This document shows, in pieces, positions 16,764-25,307 of a stretch of DNA of 50,873 bases. Source of the DNA: Brevibacterium sp. S22. Lineage in GTDB: Bacteria; Actinomycetota; Actinomycetes; Actinomycetales; Brevibacteriaceae. The notes beneath the pieces were generated by a model. The model was not told the origin of the DNA, did not search any database, and was given only the letters and a program-made list of their open reading frames with translations. Every line of letters starts with the position of its first letter. Positions within the stretch are counted from its first letter, which is position 1. The position numbers were made by a program, and so were the translations under genes. The stretch is taken from the NCBI RefSeq assembly GCF_004745485.1, contig NZ_RHFG01000028.1, positions 1 to 50,873 of the forward strand, in the 5' to 3' direction.

Positions 16764-16819
16764 CTACCTGACGGGGGCTCTGCAACCTGGCGCCAGGTTG
16801 CAGAGCCCCCGTCAGGTAG
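16764..16819. repeat. 56-bp perfect palindrome, probable bidirectional terminator
   Basis: Two 28-base arms, 16764-16791 and 16792-16819, are exact reverse complements with no spacer. The arm begins CTACCTGACGGGGGCTC and ends CAACCTGGC. It starts 9 nt after the stop of the minus-strand gene at 16829 and lies upstream of the next minus-strand gene, so on location it is a terminator. An exact 28-bp stem with no loop base is much longer than any other terminator in the window. Confidence 0.85.
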
Positions 16820-16828
16820 CAAGAGGGG

Positions 16829-17644
16829 TCAGGAGCTGCGGGCGTAGAGGTTGAGCTGCTCCCAGCCTGCCGCATACTTCTGGAAGGCGGCGACGGCGGA
16901 CTCGGAATCATCATTGCTCAGCGCAGTGACCCACGAGTCGACGAGTTCCGCAGCGTCACTCGGCCACAGCACATCGGACATCCCGCCGAGGTCGAGTTCG
17001 AGTATCGAGTTCATATCGAAGGTGTCGATCCATTCGGCCAGAACCGAGGTCTGCTCGACCATATCGACGACCTTCGAACTGTCAGCGATCGTCTCCGAGG
17101 CCCATTCCATCCGCGCCGAGGCGGCCAGAATGTCCGTGCGGATGAGTACTCGCAGTCCCTCGTCGGTCTCCTCCGTGATGATCTGGTCCTCGGTCAGTGA
17201 GAAGAACAGCCACCACGACGGCGGCACATCCCAAGCCGAGACCCGGGTGAAGATCCGCGTGTCCTTGGCGTCCTGCAGCCACTCCGCACGTCGGCTGGCG
17301 GCACGTCGACGTGCGGACTTCGGAGCGACGATGTCCAAGGTCGCCTTCGACGTGTGCTCGGTGAGCGAGTCGAGGGCCTCCCAGCCGCGGATGTCCTCCT
17401 GAGCAGGACAGAAACGGTCCACCCCGTCCGCGGTCTGAGACGCCGGAAGGAAGATCGGAGTGCGCCGAAAAGAATCGGCCACGGGCGAAGGAGGCAGGGA
17501 GATCAAGCGCTTGTCGGCGTCGTGGGAAACCTGCTCCTCGATGCGTGACCGGTTGTCCTCCACCTGTCTGTCTTGCAATTCGGAATGCACCACAAGAGGT
17601 TCGAAGATCCGCAGGGTGACGACATAATCGCGACGGTAGGCCAT
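16829..17644 (-). CDS. Hypothetical actinobacterial protein, 271 residues
   Basis: Not recognised as a named family. Soluble, acidic, with a Trp-containing mid part (ISAWDVPPSWWLFFSLTED is close to the actual RVSAWDVPPSWWLFFSL) and a helical C-terminal half (TIADSSKVVDMVEQTSVLAEWIDTF). It lies next to the DUF3073 and pur genes. The transcript looks leaderless, with TAGGCT (17651-17656) 6 nt before the ATG. It ends just before the 56-bp palindrome. Confidence 0.7.
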   Translation of the reverse strand: MAYRRDYVVTLRIFEPLVVHSELQDRQVEDNRSRIEEQVSHDADKRLISLPPSPVADSFRRTPIFLPASQTADGVDRFCPAQEDIRGWEALDSLTEHTSKATLDIVAPKSARRRAASRRAEWLQDAKDTRIFTRVSAWDVPPSWWLFFSLTEDQIITEETDEGLRVLIRTDILAASARMEWASETIADSSKVVDMVEQTSVLAEWIDTFDMNSILELDLGGMSDVLWPSDAAELVDSWVTALSNDDSESAVAAFQKYAAGWEQLNLYARSS

Positions 17645-17771
17645 GGGCTCAGCCTATCCAAGGTCGACCCACAAAATGGAACTTCCCAGTATGAACAGGT
17701 AGGATTTAAGCGCATAGCAGAGATCTAGTCCGGGGCATCTCGCCCCATTGACGACGGAGGGGGTCACGCCA

Positions 17772-17978
17772 GTGGGTCGCGGCCGCGCAAAGGCAAAGCA
17801 GATCAAGGTAGCTCGGAAGCTGAAGTACTACAGCCCGGATACCGACCTTAATAGACTCCAGCAGGAGCTGGGCGCCGACGCGCGCAAGTCTGGTCCGTCC
17901 GATCCGTACGACGATGAACCCGACTACTCTGATTACGCCGACAAATACAACGTCGACGATGACGACGAGGACGACTGA
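17772..17978 (+). CDS. DUF3073 protein
   Basis: 68 residues. The start GRGRAKAKQIKVARKLKYYSPDTDLNRLQQEL and the very acidic end (YNVDDDDEDD) are typical of DUF3073, a small actinobacterial protein of unknown role commonly found next to purM. GTG at 17772 is chosen: it gives the family's usual N-terminus (MGRGRAKAKQ) and GGAGG stands about 11 nt before it; a TTG at 17748 would add eight unlike residues. A perfect terminator follows the stop. Confidence 0.93.
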   Translation: MGRGRAKAKQIKVARKLKYYSPDTDLNRLQQELGADARKSGPSDPYDDEPDYSDYADKYNVDDDDEDD

Positions 17979-18006
17979 ACCAGCCGCACACGGCTGAACT
18001 GACATC

Positions 18007-18040
18007 ACAGAGGGCGGGGACTTCGGTCCCCGCCCTCTGT
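18007..18040 (+). terminator. Terminator of the DUF3073 gene
   Basis: A perfect 15-bp stem closed by a TTCG tetraloop, 28 nt after the stop. The UUCG loop gives an unusually stable hairpin. No T-run follows. Confidence 0.85.
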
Positions 18041-18178
18041 CGTGCACGCATATGGTCGTGCGAACACGTGTCTCTGGCGCCGGGGCATCCCCTCGCCGAG
18101 GCGGCCGTGCCCTCACGTACATCTCCCACCGTTGGCAGCATTCCCTCCAGGCCCGCGGCCATCACTCACCAAAAGCAG

Positions 18179-18208
18179 CACACCCTCGTGCAGGAGCACG
18201 AGGGTGTG
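18179..18208 (-). terminator. Terminator of the purF-purM operon
   Basis: A perfect 13-bp stem (CACACCCTCGTGC with its complement) and AGGA loop, about 45 nt after the purM stop. On the minus strand it is followed by a T-rich tail with TTTT. Confidence 0.85.
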
Positions 18209-18253
18209 CGAGTACGGGTGAGGGATGCTCCGCGACGCGGCGCTGAGCGAGCC

Positions 18254-19351
18254 TCACTGCAGGATTGCGGCACCGCCGTCGACGCCCTTGGCGCCCTGCA
18301 CATAGTAGGGGTCGGAGGTCAGAGAACCGTCGTCGGCCGCGACTTCGCCGAGCACCCAGGCGCCGGGACTCGCAGCGAGCACACCGTCGACCGATTCCGC
18401 GTCGACGACGAGGACCATGCCGACACCGAGGTTCCAGGTTCGCTCCCGATCGTCCTGCGGCACTCCGCCGAGCTCGCCGAGCACGGAGAACACCGCCGGG
18501 ATCTCCCAGGAGGCACGGGACATCTTCGCCACCAGGCCCTGCGGAAGCACGCGCGCCACATTGGCTGAGAGCCCCCCGCCGGTGACGTGCGAGACCGAAT
18601 GCACGGCATCGGGCAGTGCGTCGAAGAGTGCGGCGAGCTCACCGGTGTAGACATGGGTGGGGACGAGCAGCTCCTCGCCGAGGGTGCGGCCGAATTCCTC
18701 GACCTGCCGGTCCAGACCCCATCCCGCTTCGGCGATGATGTGGCGGACCAGGGAGTAGCCGTTGGAGTGGATGCCTGAGGACGGCAGTCCGATGAGCACG
18801 TCCCCGGAACGGACCTTCTCGGGTCCGAGCAGCTTCGAAGCCTCGACCACACCGGTGGCGGCACCGGCGACATCGTACTCGTCGACCCCGAGCAGACCCG
18901 GATGTTCGGCGGTCTCCCCGCCGACCAACGCGACACCGGCCGAAGCGCAGGCGTCGGCGATTCCGCGCACGATATCGGCGATGCGTTCGGCGACGACCTT
19001 GCCGCAGGCGATGTAGTCGGTCATGAACAGGGGGCGGGCGCCGCAGACGATGATGTCGTCGACGACCATGCCCACGAGGTCGTATCCGATGGTGTCGTGC
19101 TTGTCGAGGGCCTGAGCGATGGCGACCTTCGTGCCCACTCCGTCGGTTGACGAGGCGAGCAGCGGACGGTCGAAGTCCTTGAGCACGGAGACGTCGAAGA
19201 GTCCGGCGAATCCGCCCGTCCCACCGACGACGTGAGAGTTGTGGGTGGCCGAGACGGCGGCTTTCATCAGTTCGACGGCGCGGTCTCCTGCCTCGACGTC
19301 GACGCCGGCGGCGGCGTAGGTGGTGGACTTCGGGTTCGCTTCGGAACTCAA
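18254..19351 (-). CDS. purM: Phosphoribosylformylglycinamidine cyclo-ligase (AIR synthetase)
   Basis: Closes FGAM to aminoimidazole ribotide with ATP, the fifth step of purine synthesis. 365 residues, usual length. Conserved parts: TYAAAGVDVEAGDRAVELMK, LLASSTDGVGTKVAIAQAL, YDLVGMVVDDIIVCGARPLFMTDYIACGK, ALVGGETAEHPG and LIGLPSSGIHSNGYSLVR. The start is TTG at 19351, with AAAGGA about 7 nt upstream inside the end of purF; one base separates it from the purF stop, so translation is coupled. Second gene of the purF-purM operon. Confidence 0.96.
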   Translation of the reverse strand: MSSEANPKSTTYAAAGVDVEAGDRAVELMKAAVSATHNSHVVGGTGGFAGLFDVSVLKDFDRPLLASSTDGVGTKVAIAQALDKHDTIGYDLVGMVVDDIIVCGARPLFMTDYIACGKVVAERIADIVRGIADACASAGVALVGGETAEHPGLLGVDEYDVAGAATGVVEASKLLGPEKVRSGDVLIGLPSSGIHSNGYSLVRHIIAEAGWGLDRQVEEFGRTLGEELLVPTHVYTGELAALFDALPDAVHSVSHVTGGGLSANVARVLPQGLVAKMSRASWEIPAVFSVLGELGGVPQDDRERTWNLGVGMVLVVDAESVDGVLAASPGAWVLGEVAADDGSLTSDPYYVQGAKGVDGGAAILQ

Positions 19352-19352
19352 C

Positions 19353-20834
19353 TCAGCATCCTTTGTCGGCGGGTGTGTTGTTGACGGGAATCGGGTACTC
19401 GCCGGAGAAGCAGGCGGTGCACAGCTGGCTGCGCTCCTGCTGAGTGGCGGCGATCATGCCGTCCAGGGAGATATAGCCCAGGGAGTCCGCACCGAGGTTC
19501 TCGCAGATCTCGTTCGTGGTCAGGCCGTTGGCGATGAGCTCGGCACGAGTGGCGAAGTCGATGCCGTAGAAGCACGGCCACTTCACCGGTGGGGAGGAGA
19601 TGCGCACATGGACCTCGGCCGCCCCGGCTTCGCGCAGCATCCGCACCAGGGCCCGCTGGGTGTTGCCGCGCACGATCGAATCGTCGACGACGACGAGGCG
19701 TCTGCCTTCGATGTTCTCCCGGATCGGGTTGAGTTTGAGGCGGATGCCCAGCTGCCGCAGGGTCTGCGAGGGCTGGATGAATGTGCGTCCGACATAGGCG
19801 TTCTTCATCAGTCCCTGACCGAACGGGATGCCCGAGGCCTCTGCATAGCCGACGGCCGCCGGCGTTCCGGATTCCGGGGTGGCGATGACGAGGTCGGCGT
19901 CGACCGGATATTCCTCGGCCAGCTGCCTGCCCATCTGGGTACGGGCGGCGTGGACGTTCTTGCCGGCGAGCATGCTGTCGGGGCGCGCGAGATAGACGTA
20001 TTCGAACACGCAGCGGGCCTGGTCCGGTTCGGCGAAGCGGTGTGAGCGCAGGCCGTCTTCGTCGATGGCAATGAGCTCGCCGGGCTCGACATCGCGGACG
20101 AACTTCGCGCCGACGATGTCGAGTGCCGCGGTCTCAGAGGCCACGACCCAGCCGTTCTCCAGCCGTCCCAGCGACAGAGGGCGGACCCCGTGCCGGTCAC
20201 GGGCGGCGTAGAGGGTGTGTTCGTCCATGTAGACCAGCGAGAACGCCCCTTCGACATGGGGCAGCAGACTCAGGGCCGCGTCGGTGAGGTTCTCTCCGTC
20301 TTCGGTCGCGAAGAGCTCGGTGACCAATGAGGTGTCATTCGAGGAATCGCGGAAGGGCCGGGTGCGGGCCGTCTTCTTCGTGGCCGCCTCGACGACCTTC
20401 GTCGCGTGGTCGCTGCGGGCGTCGGCCATGGCTTCGAGCGCGTCGAAGTTCGTCAGATTGCCGTTGTGGGCCAGTGCCACGGTGCCGAACGGGGTCGGCC
20501 CCAGGGTGGGCTGAGCGTTTTCGAACGACGGTGATCCGGTCGTCGAATACCGGGTGTGCCCGACGGCGATATGGCCCTGCAGGAGCTCCAGGTCGCGTTC
20601 GTGGAACACCTGGGAGACCAGACCCATGTCACGGTAGATGAGGATCTGCCGTCCGTTGCTGGCAGCGATGCCGGCGGATTCCTGTCCGCGGTGCTGCAGA
20701 GCGTAGAGCCCGAAGTAGGTGAGCTTGGCGGTTTCCTCGCCGGGGGCCCAGACTCCGAACACACCGCATTCGTCCTGCGGTCCGCGGTCCTGGGGGTCGA
20801 TTTCGTGCGTCAGCTGCCCGTCTCCTCTTGCCAC
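19353..20834 (-). CDS. purF: Amidophosphoribosyltransferase
   Basis: First committed step of purine synthesis: PRPP plus glutamine to phosphoribosylamine. 493 residues. There is a 22-residue propeptide before the nucleophile Cys (DECGVFGVWAP), as in the self-processing type. The glutaminase domain has HIAVGHTRYSTTGS; the PRPP loop is VVVDDSIVRGNTQRALVRML. Cys residues in RCVFEYVYLARP, PCFYGIDF and LCTACFSGEYP match the four ligands of the Bacillus-type 4Fe-4S cluster, so an oxygen-labile cluster is likely. Start GTG at 20834. Operon with purM. Confidence 0.96.
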   Translation of the reverse strand: MARGDGQLTHEIDPQDRGPQDECGVFGVWAPGEETAKLTYFGLYALQHRGQESAGIAASNGRQILIYRDMGLVSQVFHERDLELLQGHIAVGHTRYSTTGSPSFENAQPTLGPTPFGTVALAHNGNLTNFDALEAMADARSDHATKVVEAATKKTARTRPFRDSSNDTSLVTELFATEDGENLTDAALSLLPHVEGAFSLVYMDEHTLYAARDRHGVRPLSLGRLENGWVVASETAALDIVGAKFVRDVEPGELIAIDEDGLRSHRFAEPDQARCVFEYVYLARPDSMLAGKNVHAARTQMGRQLAEEYPVDADLVIATPESGTPAAVGYAEASGIPFGQGLMKNAYVGRTFIQPSQTLRQLGIRLKLNPIRENIEGRRLVVVDDSIVRGNTQRALVRMLREAGAAEVHVRISSPPVKWPCFYGIDFATRAELIANGLTTNEICENLGADSLGYISLDGMIAATQQERSQLCTACFSGEYPIPVNNTPADKGC

Positions 20835-20878
20835 GAGTGAAATTGTCTCATACCCGTGCAGACGCTCTGACCCGGTGA

Positions 20879-21334
20879 TCAGACTGCGGAACCGGGGGCC
20901 GAATCCCGGCCGGCTCCCGAATCGTCATCATCCTCGACCGAGGGCGCGGCATCCGTGTCCGCCGAGGCGGCCTCGTCCTCGGCACCGCCGGCATCCGGAT
21001 CCTCCCCGCGGGCTTCGGCGAGCCGGCGACGCGCGATCTCCTTCGGGTCATCGACCATATCGATCTGCGCACCGACCCGATACTCCCTCGACCGCTTCCG
21101 GCCCCTCCAATCGAGGATCAGTGCGGTGAGTCCGCCGAGGAACAGTCCCCCGATTCCCAGGACGAGGAGCATCAGGCCCAGCCCCTTGGCCACCGTATAG
21201 CCCATCGGCATATCGGCCGGGTCGACGAAGACCGAGAGGATCCCCGCAATCACGATGCCGAGCACCGCGCCGATGCCCATGAATACCGAGTACTTGGGGC
21301 TGCGACGGACGGAGACGTCGATCTGGTCCTTCAT
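20879..21334 (-). CDS. Small two-helix membrane protein upstream of purF
   Basis: 151 residues, family not named. Two membrane segments (SVFMGIGAVLGIVIAGILSVFV and GLGLMLLVLGIGGLFLGGLTALIL) are followed by a basic stop (DWRGRKRSREYRVG) and a very acidic, Ala-rich tail (VEDDDDSGAGRD). Similar proteins sit beside purF in other actinobacteria, which is knowledge from memory. ATG 21334 is chosen since AAGGAG lies just before it; the open frame further upstream is antisense to the universal stress gene and not real. It may be co-transcribed with purF, 44 nt downstream. Confidence 0.8.
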   Translation of the reverse strand: MKDQIDVSVRRSPKYSVFMGIGAVLGIVIAGILSVFVDPADMPMGYTVAKGLGLMLLVLGIGGLFLGGLTALILDWRGRKRSREYRVGAQIDMVDDPKEIARRRLAEARGEDPDAGGAEDEAASADTDAAPSVEDDDDSGAGRDSAPGSAV

Positions 21335-21508
21335 GATCTCCTTGGACACGTGGCCGGTCGGGGCCGATGGATCGCCGGGATACCCCGGAACAACAGGTCG
21401 CGAACAGTCTAGTCGAGTCAGCCTGAGGTTCCTCCCAGGCAGTCTCATGCCAGTTCCCATAAACTGGACACAACCAGATTGACGGTCACAGAAGACAGAG
21501 GTTCCGAT

Positions 21509-22486
21509 ATGTCCCACACGATCATCGTCGGCATCGACGGTTCCGACAACGCCGAATGCGCCCTGCAGTGGGCGATCGCGCACGCTCAGAAGACCTCCGC
21601 CGAGATCCGCATCGTCTCCGCCTACACCGTCCCCGGCGTCAATATGAGCCAGGCCGATATCGTCTACCCCGCCGATTTCGACGTCGCCGTGAAGAAGACC
21701 GTCGAAGACATCGCCGAGGCGGCCGCCGCCACCGTCACCGCAGCCGCCGTTCCGGTGTCGACGACGATCGTGCCCGGTGACGCCTCCGGGGTGATGGTCG
21801 AACATTCGAAGAACGCCGCCCTCGCCGTCGTCGGGGCGCGCGGTCGCGGCGGATTCGCCGGTCGCCTCCTCGGGTCCGTGGCCTTGGCGATGCCTGCGCA
21901 TTCGCAGTGCCCCACCGTCGTCATCCCGAGCACGTGGCCGACCCGGATCATGCCGACGACTCCCCTGCCCGTCGATGATCCCGTGCGCTCGACCGATGAC
22001 CGCGGCGCCGAGGCGGCCGGACGTACACGTCCCGACTTCACCGGGGAGGTCGTCGCCGCCGTCGATCCCTTCGAGACCGACACACCGGTGCTGCGCGCCG
22101 CCGCCGCTCAGGCCGCGATCTACGGAGTTCCGCTGCGCCTCATCGGGATCACCGCCACGCATATCCTCTCGCCCGAGTGGATGCCCAGCGAGGAACACCT
22201 GATCCGGATGTATGACGAGGCAGCCACGGCCTTCTCGACCGCTGCCGACTCGCTGAAGGCCGACTTCCCCGAGCTCGAGGTGCGGTTCTCGGTCTTCGAT
22301 GCGCCCGCCTCCGAGGTGCTTGTCAGTGCCACGTACACCGCCGATCTCATGGTCATCGGCTCCCGTGGCCGCGGCGGGTTCGTCGCCACGGTACTCGGAT
22401 CGACGTCTCAGGGTGTGCTCTCGCATGCCGTGTGCCCGGTGCGGGTGGTGCGGGTCAGCCGCCGTCAGCCCGGTCGCCGCCGCTGA
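21509..22486 (+). CDS. Tandem-domain universal stress protein (UspA family)
   Basis: 325 residues with two Usp domains. Domain 1, residues about 1-140: TIIVGIDGSDNAECALQWAI and the ATP-loop GARGRGGFAGRLLGSVALAM, followed by CPTVVI. Domain 2, about 175-320: EVVAAVDPFETDTPVLRAAAAQA and GSRGRGGFVATVLGSTSQGVLSHAVCPVRVV. Both keep the G-2X-G-9X-G(S/T) nucleotide motif, so it should bind ATP. Tandem Usp proteins in actinobacteria are tied to dormancy and low oxygen. ATG 21509 is chosen (AGAGG 7 nt upstream) over 21479. TAAACT at about 21463 may be its -10 box. Confidence 0.93.
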   Translation: MSHTIIVGIDGSDNAECALQWAIAHAQKTSAEIRIVSAYTVPGVNMSQADIVYPADFDVAVKKTVEDIAEAAAATVTAAAVPVSTTIVPGDASGVMVEHSKNAALAVVGARGRGGFAGRLLGSVALAMPAHSQCPTVVIPSTWPTRIMPTTPLPVDDPVRSTDDRGAEAAGRTRPDFTGEVVAAVDPFETDTPVLRAAAAQAAIYGVPLRLIGITATHILSPEWMPSEEHLIRMYDEAATAFSTAADSLKADFPELEVRFSVFDAPASEVLVSATYTADLMVIGSRGRGGFVATVLGSTSQGVLSHAVCPVRVVRVSRRQPGRRR

Positions 22487-22502
22487 GCCGCGAACCCGGC
22501 CC

Positions 22503-23399
22503 TCACCCCAGCGCGATCAGCCCGATGCCTAAGACCACGACGAGGGCGCCGACGAGTTTGAGGAGCACGTTCTTCTCCCCGAAGAACCACCAGGCCAGCA
22601 GTGTGCCGACGATGATCGAGGTTTCGCGCACCGGGGCCACGAGCGCCACCGGTGCCTGCTGCATCGCATAGAGGACGAGCACATACGCCAGCGGGGAGAG
22701 GACCGCCACGGTCACGAGCGCCCGTTTGTGTGAGCGGAGGATCTCACGGAAGTCCGCGCGCTTCTCCCGGCCTCCCGGCAGCGCGAATGCCCCGGCGCTC
22801 ATGATGAGACCGACGCAGGCCTCGGAGACGGCGAAGTAGAGCAGCGGAGAGTCGCTGACATGGTTGACCGCGAAGTCGTCCCAGAGCGTGTAGGAGGCGA
22901 TGAACGCCCCGATCAGCCCGCCCCAGGCGAGGCCGCGCCGCAGCCCGTCGCTGCTGGCGGGACCCATCCCGCCTCCGCGGGGACGGATCGTGACGACAGC
23001 GATTCCGGCGATGACGATGAGGGCTCCGGCCACCTCGGCGAAGGTGAGGCGCTCACCGAGGACGGCCACGGCGATGATGATCGTCACGACCGGTCCGGTG
23101 CCTCGCGCCGTCGGGTAGACGACGCCCAGGGGAGCGTGGTCGTAGCCGGACTGCAGGGCCACCGAGTAAGCGATGTGGAACACCGCGCTCAGTGCCGCCG
23201 CACCGACGAGTCCCCAGCTCAGCGGCTGCGCGCCGGCGGCGATGATGACGATCGCGACCGGGGCGAGCAGGATCGCCGAAAGCCCGTGGTAGGCGAGCAC
23301 GAAGGCATAGCCCCTGCCGGTGACGGACTTCGCGGCGAGGTTCCACAAGGCGTGGGCGACCGAAGCGATGAGGACGAGGCCGAGCACCGGGAAGGTCAT
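22503..23399 (-). CDS. EamA/DMT-family transporter
   Basis: 298 residues, ten membrane segments in two EamA repeats (FPVLGLVLIASVAHALWNLAAKSV ... VYPTARGTGPVVTIIIAVAVLGERLTFAEVAGALIVIAGIAVV; then GLIGAFIASYTLWDDFAVNHV ... VAPVRETSIIVGTLLAWWFFGEKNVLLKLVGALVVVLGIGLIAL). The conserved pattern with Pro-Thr-Ala-Arg-Gly fits the branch of small-solute exporters. The open frame goes on upstream to 23705, but that part is antisense to the aldehyde dehydrogenase, so ATG 23399 is used. Last gene of the asparaginase operon; the substrate is unknown. Confidence 0.88.
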   Translation of the reverse strand: MTFPVLGLVLIASVAHALWNLAAKSVTGRGYAFVLAYHGLSAILLAPVAIVIIAAGAQPLSWGLVGAAALSAVFHIAYSVALQSGYDHAPLGVVYPTARGTGPVVTIIIAVAVLGERLTFAEVAGALIVIAGIAVVTIRPRGGGMGPASSDGLRRGLAWGGLIGAFIASYTLWDDFAVNHVSDSPLLYFAVSEACVGLIMSAGAFALPGGREKRADFREILRSHKRALVTVAVLSPLAYVLVLYAMQQAPVALVAPVRETSIIVGTLLAWWFFGEKNVLLKLVGALVVVLGIGLIALG

Positions 23400-23451
23400 C
23401 GGCGCACCGTCGGGTTCGCCATCCGATATCGCTCGGTCAGCAGCCGCACCG

Positions 23452-24909
23452 TCACAGCTTGATGGCGACGGTCTTCGTCTGCGTGTATTCGTCGAGGGCT
23501 TCGATGGACTTCTCGCGACCGTAGCCGGACTTCTTGAACCCGCCGAAGGGCAGTTCGACTCCCCCGCCGGCACCGTAGGTGTTGACGAAGATCTGGCCCG
23601 CATCGACCTCAGCGGCCAGTCGGTGGGCGCGGGAGAGGTTCTGCGTCCACAGGGCCGTGACCAGCCCGTATTCGGTTCCGTTGGCCAGTGCCACGGCTTC
23701 GTCATCGTCGCCGAACGGCAGAGTCACGACGACGGGGCCGAAGACCTCCTCCTGTGCGATCCGGGACTGCGGAGACACGGAATCGACGATGGTGGGGGTG
23801 ATGAATGCCCCCTCGGCGAGGTCGTCGGCCAAGCCGTCGGGCCGTGTGCCGCCGGTGACGACCTGCCCGGCCCCGGCGGACCCGGCCCCCACCTCGGCGA
23901 GGAATCCGGCGACCCGCTCGTGCTGTCTCCCGGAGATCAGAGGCCCGAGCATCGGGTCGTCGAGACCGTAGCCGATGGTCACCTGCGACAGGGCGGCCGC
24001 CATCTTCTCGATGACCTCGGCGTGGATGTCGCGGTGGACGATCAGCCGGGATCCGGCCGAGCAGGTCTGCCCGGCGTTCTGGATGATGGAGCGGACCAGC
24101 GACGGGATCGCCGCATCGACATCGGCGTCGGGGAAGACGATGTTCGCGGATTTCCCGCCGAGCTCGAGGACCGTGGGCACGACCCTCTCTGCTGCGGCGT
24201 GAGCGATGGCCGAACCGGTCTGCGTCGACCCGACGAAGCCCAGATGTGCCACTCCGGGGTGGGCGCTCAGTGCCGCACCCGCCTCGGCGCCGAGGCCGGT
24301 GACGACGTTGAAGGCTCCGGCGGGGAATCCGACGGAGTGGATGAGTTCGGCCAGCCGCACGGTCGATCGCGGGGTCTCATCCGCGGGTTTGGCGACGGCG
24401 CAGTTGCCGGTGGCCAGTGAGGTGGCGGCGGCGCGGCCGATGAGCTGGAGCGGATAGTTCCAGGCCACGATGTGTCCGGTCACGCCGAAGGGTTCCCGGC
24501 GGGTGTAGACATGCATGTCCTCGGCCAGCGGGATCGCATGGCCGTAGTAGGACTCGATGGTGTGGCCGTAGAACTCGAAGTAGCGGGCGCACACGTCGAC
24601 GTCGGCATAGGCCTGTGTCAGCGGTTTGCCGGTGTCCTCGGATTCGATTCGGGCGAGGTCGTCACGGTTGGCGGTGATGACTGCGGCGGTGGCGATGAGC
24701 AGCCGGGAGCGGTGTTCGGGACTCGAGCGCTTCCATTCCTGCTGCGCCTTCGCCGCCATCTGCACGGCTCGGTCGACTTCGTCGGCTCCGGCGCGGGCGA
24801 TATCACCGAGGTGGCCGCCGGTCGCCGGGTCGATATTGGCGTAGGTGAGCAGGGACGGCACATGTCGTCCGCCGATGAACGACGTCGTCTGCGTGATCTG
24901 TGCGCTCAT
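23452..24909 (-). CDS. NAD(P)-dependent aldehyde dehydrogenase
   Basis: 485 residues. Oxidises an aldehyde to the acid with NAD or NADP. Typical parts: IVAWNYPLQLIGRAAATSLATGNCAVAKPADETP, the catalytic Glu in VLELGGKSANIVF, the catalytic Cys in QNAGQTCSAGSRL, and the C-terminal EEVFGPVVVTLPF, GGVELPFGGFKKSGYGREKSIEALDEYTQTKTV. The last block is that of betaine- or amino-aldehyde-type dehydrogenases, but the substrate cannot be fixed. Two bases after the SCP-like gene, so in one operon with it and the asparaginase. Confidence 0.93.
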   Translation of the reverse strand: MSAQITQTTSFIGGRHVPSLLTYANIDPATGGHLGDIARAGADEVDRAVQMAAKAQQEWKRSSPEHRSRLLIATAAVITANRDDLARIESEDTGKPLTQAYADVDVCARYFEFYGHTIESYYGHAIPLAEDMHVYTRREPFGVTGHIVAWNYPLQLIGRAAATSLATGNCAVAKPADETPRSTVRLAELIHSVGFPAGAFNVVTGLGAEAGAALSAHPGVAHLGFVGSTQTGSAIAHAAAERVVPTVLELGGKSANIVFPDADVDAAIPSLVRSIIQNAGQTCSAGSRLIVHRDIHAEVIEKMAAALSQVTIGYGLDDPMLGPLISGRQHERVAGFLAEVGAGSAGAGQVVTGGTRPDGLADDLAEGAFITPTIVDSVSPQSRIAQEEVFGPVVVTLPFGDDDEAVALANGTEYGLVTALWTQNLSRAHRLAAEVDAGQIFVNTYGAGGGVELPFGGFKKSGYGREKSIEALDEYTQTKTVAIKL

Positions 24910-24911
24910 TC

Positions 24912-25307
24912 TCAGTCCTCAAGTTCTGCAGCGGTGAACAGGGGCAGGAAATCGCCGAGGTCGGCTCGGGTTCCCGAGGCTTCGATGTCGCCGGCGGCGA
25001 GCGCCGTATCGAAATCGGTGCGTCCCGTGACCAGTCCCAGCCACACTTCGGCGGAGGTTTCGACGACGTTCGGCGGGGTGCCGCGGGTATGCCGGGGACC
25101 GGCGATGCACTGGGTGACCCCGAACGGTGGTACCCGGACCTCGACGCTGTTGCCTTCGGCGCGGGAGGCGAGTTCTTCGAGGGCGAAGCGCACGGCGGTG
25201 GCGATCGTCGACCGATCGGCCGGTGCCGCGTCGAGCCTGGCCTGGGTCAGCCACATCCCCAGTGCGCCGCGCCCCTGGTCAGGGTCGATCCTTCTGCGAA
25301 TCGCCAT
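24912..25307 (-). CDS. Sterol-carrier-family (SCP2-like) small protein
   Basis: 131 residues. Seen: MAIRRRIDPDQGRGALGMWLTQARLD at the start, then VEVRVPPFGVTQCIAGPRHTRGTPPNVVETSAEVWLGLVTGRTDFDTALAAGDIEASGTRADLGDFLPLF. The block PPNVVETSAEVWLGLVTGRTDF is that of the actinobacterial sterol-carrier family, like the C-terminal part of MDMPI-type proteins. The role is unknown. Its ATG overlaps the asparaginase stop by one base (TGATG), so it is coupled to it. Confidence 0.75.
   Translation of the reverse strand: MAIRRRIDPDQGRGALGMWLTQARLDAAPADRSTIATAVRFALEELASRAEGNSVEVRVPPFGVTQCIAGPRHTRGTPPNVVETSAEVWLGLVTGRTDFDTALAAGDIEASGTRADLGDFLPLFTAAELED

Noticed and set aside
21335..22426. Upstream extension (to 22426) of the small membrane protein gene at 20879
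   Set aside because: Lies antisense to the tandem Usp gene and has the His/Gly/Arg-rich bias of a shadow frame; AAGGAG and ATG at 21334 mark the real start.
23400..23705. Upstream extension of the EamA gene
   Set aside because: Overlaps the aldehyde dehydrogenase out of frame; sequence has no membrane or family pattern.
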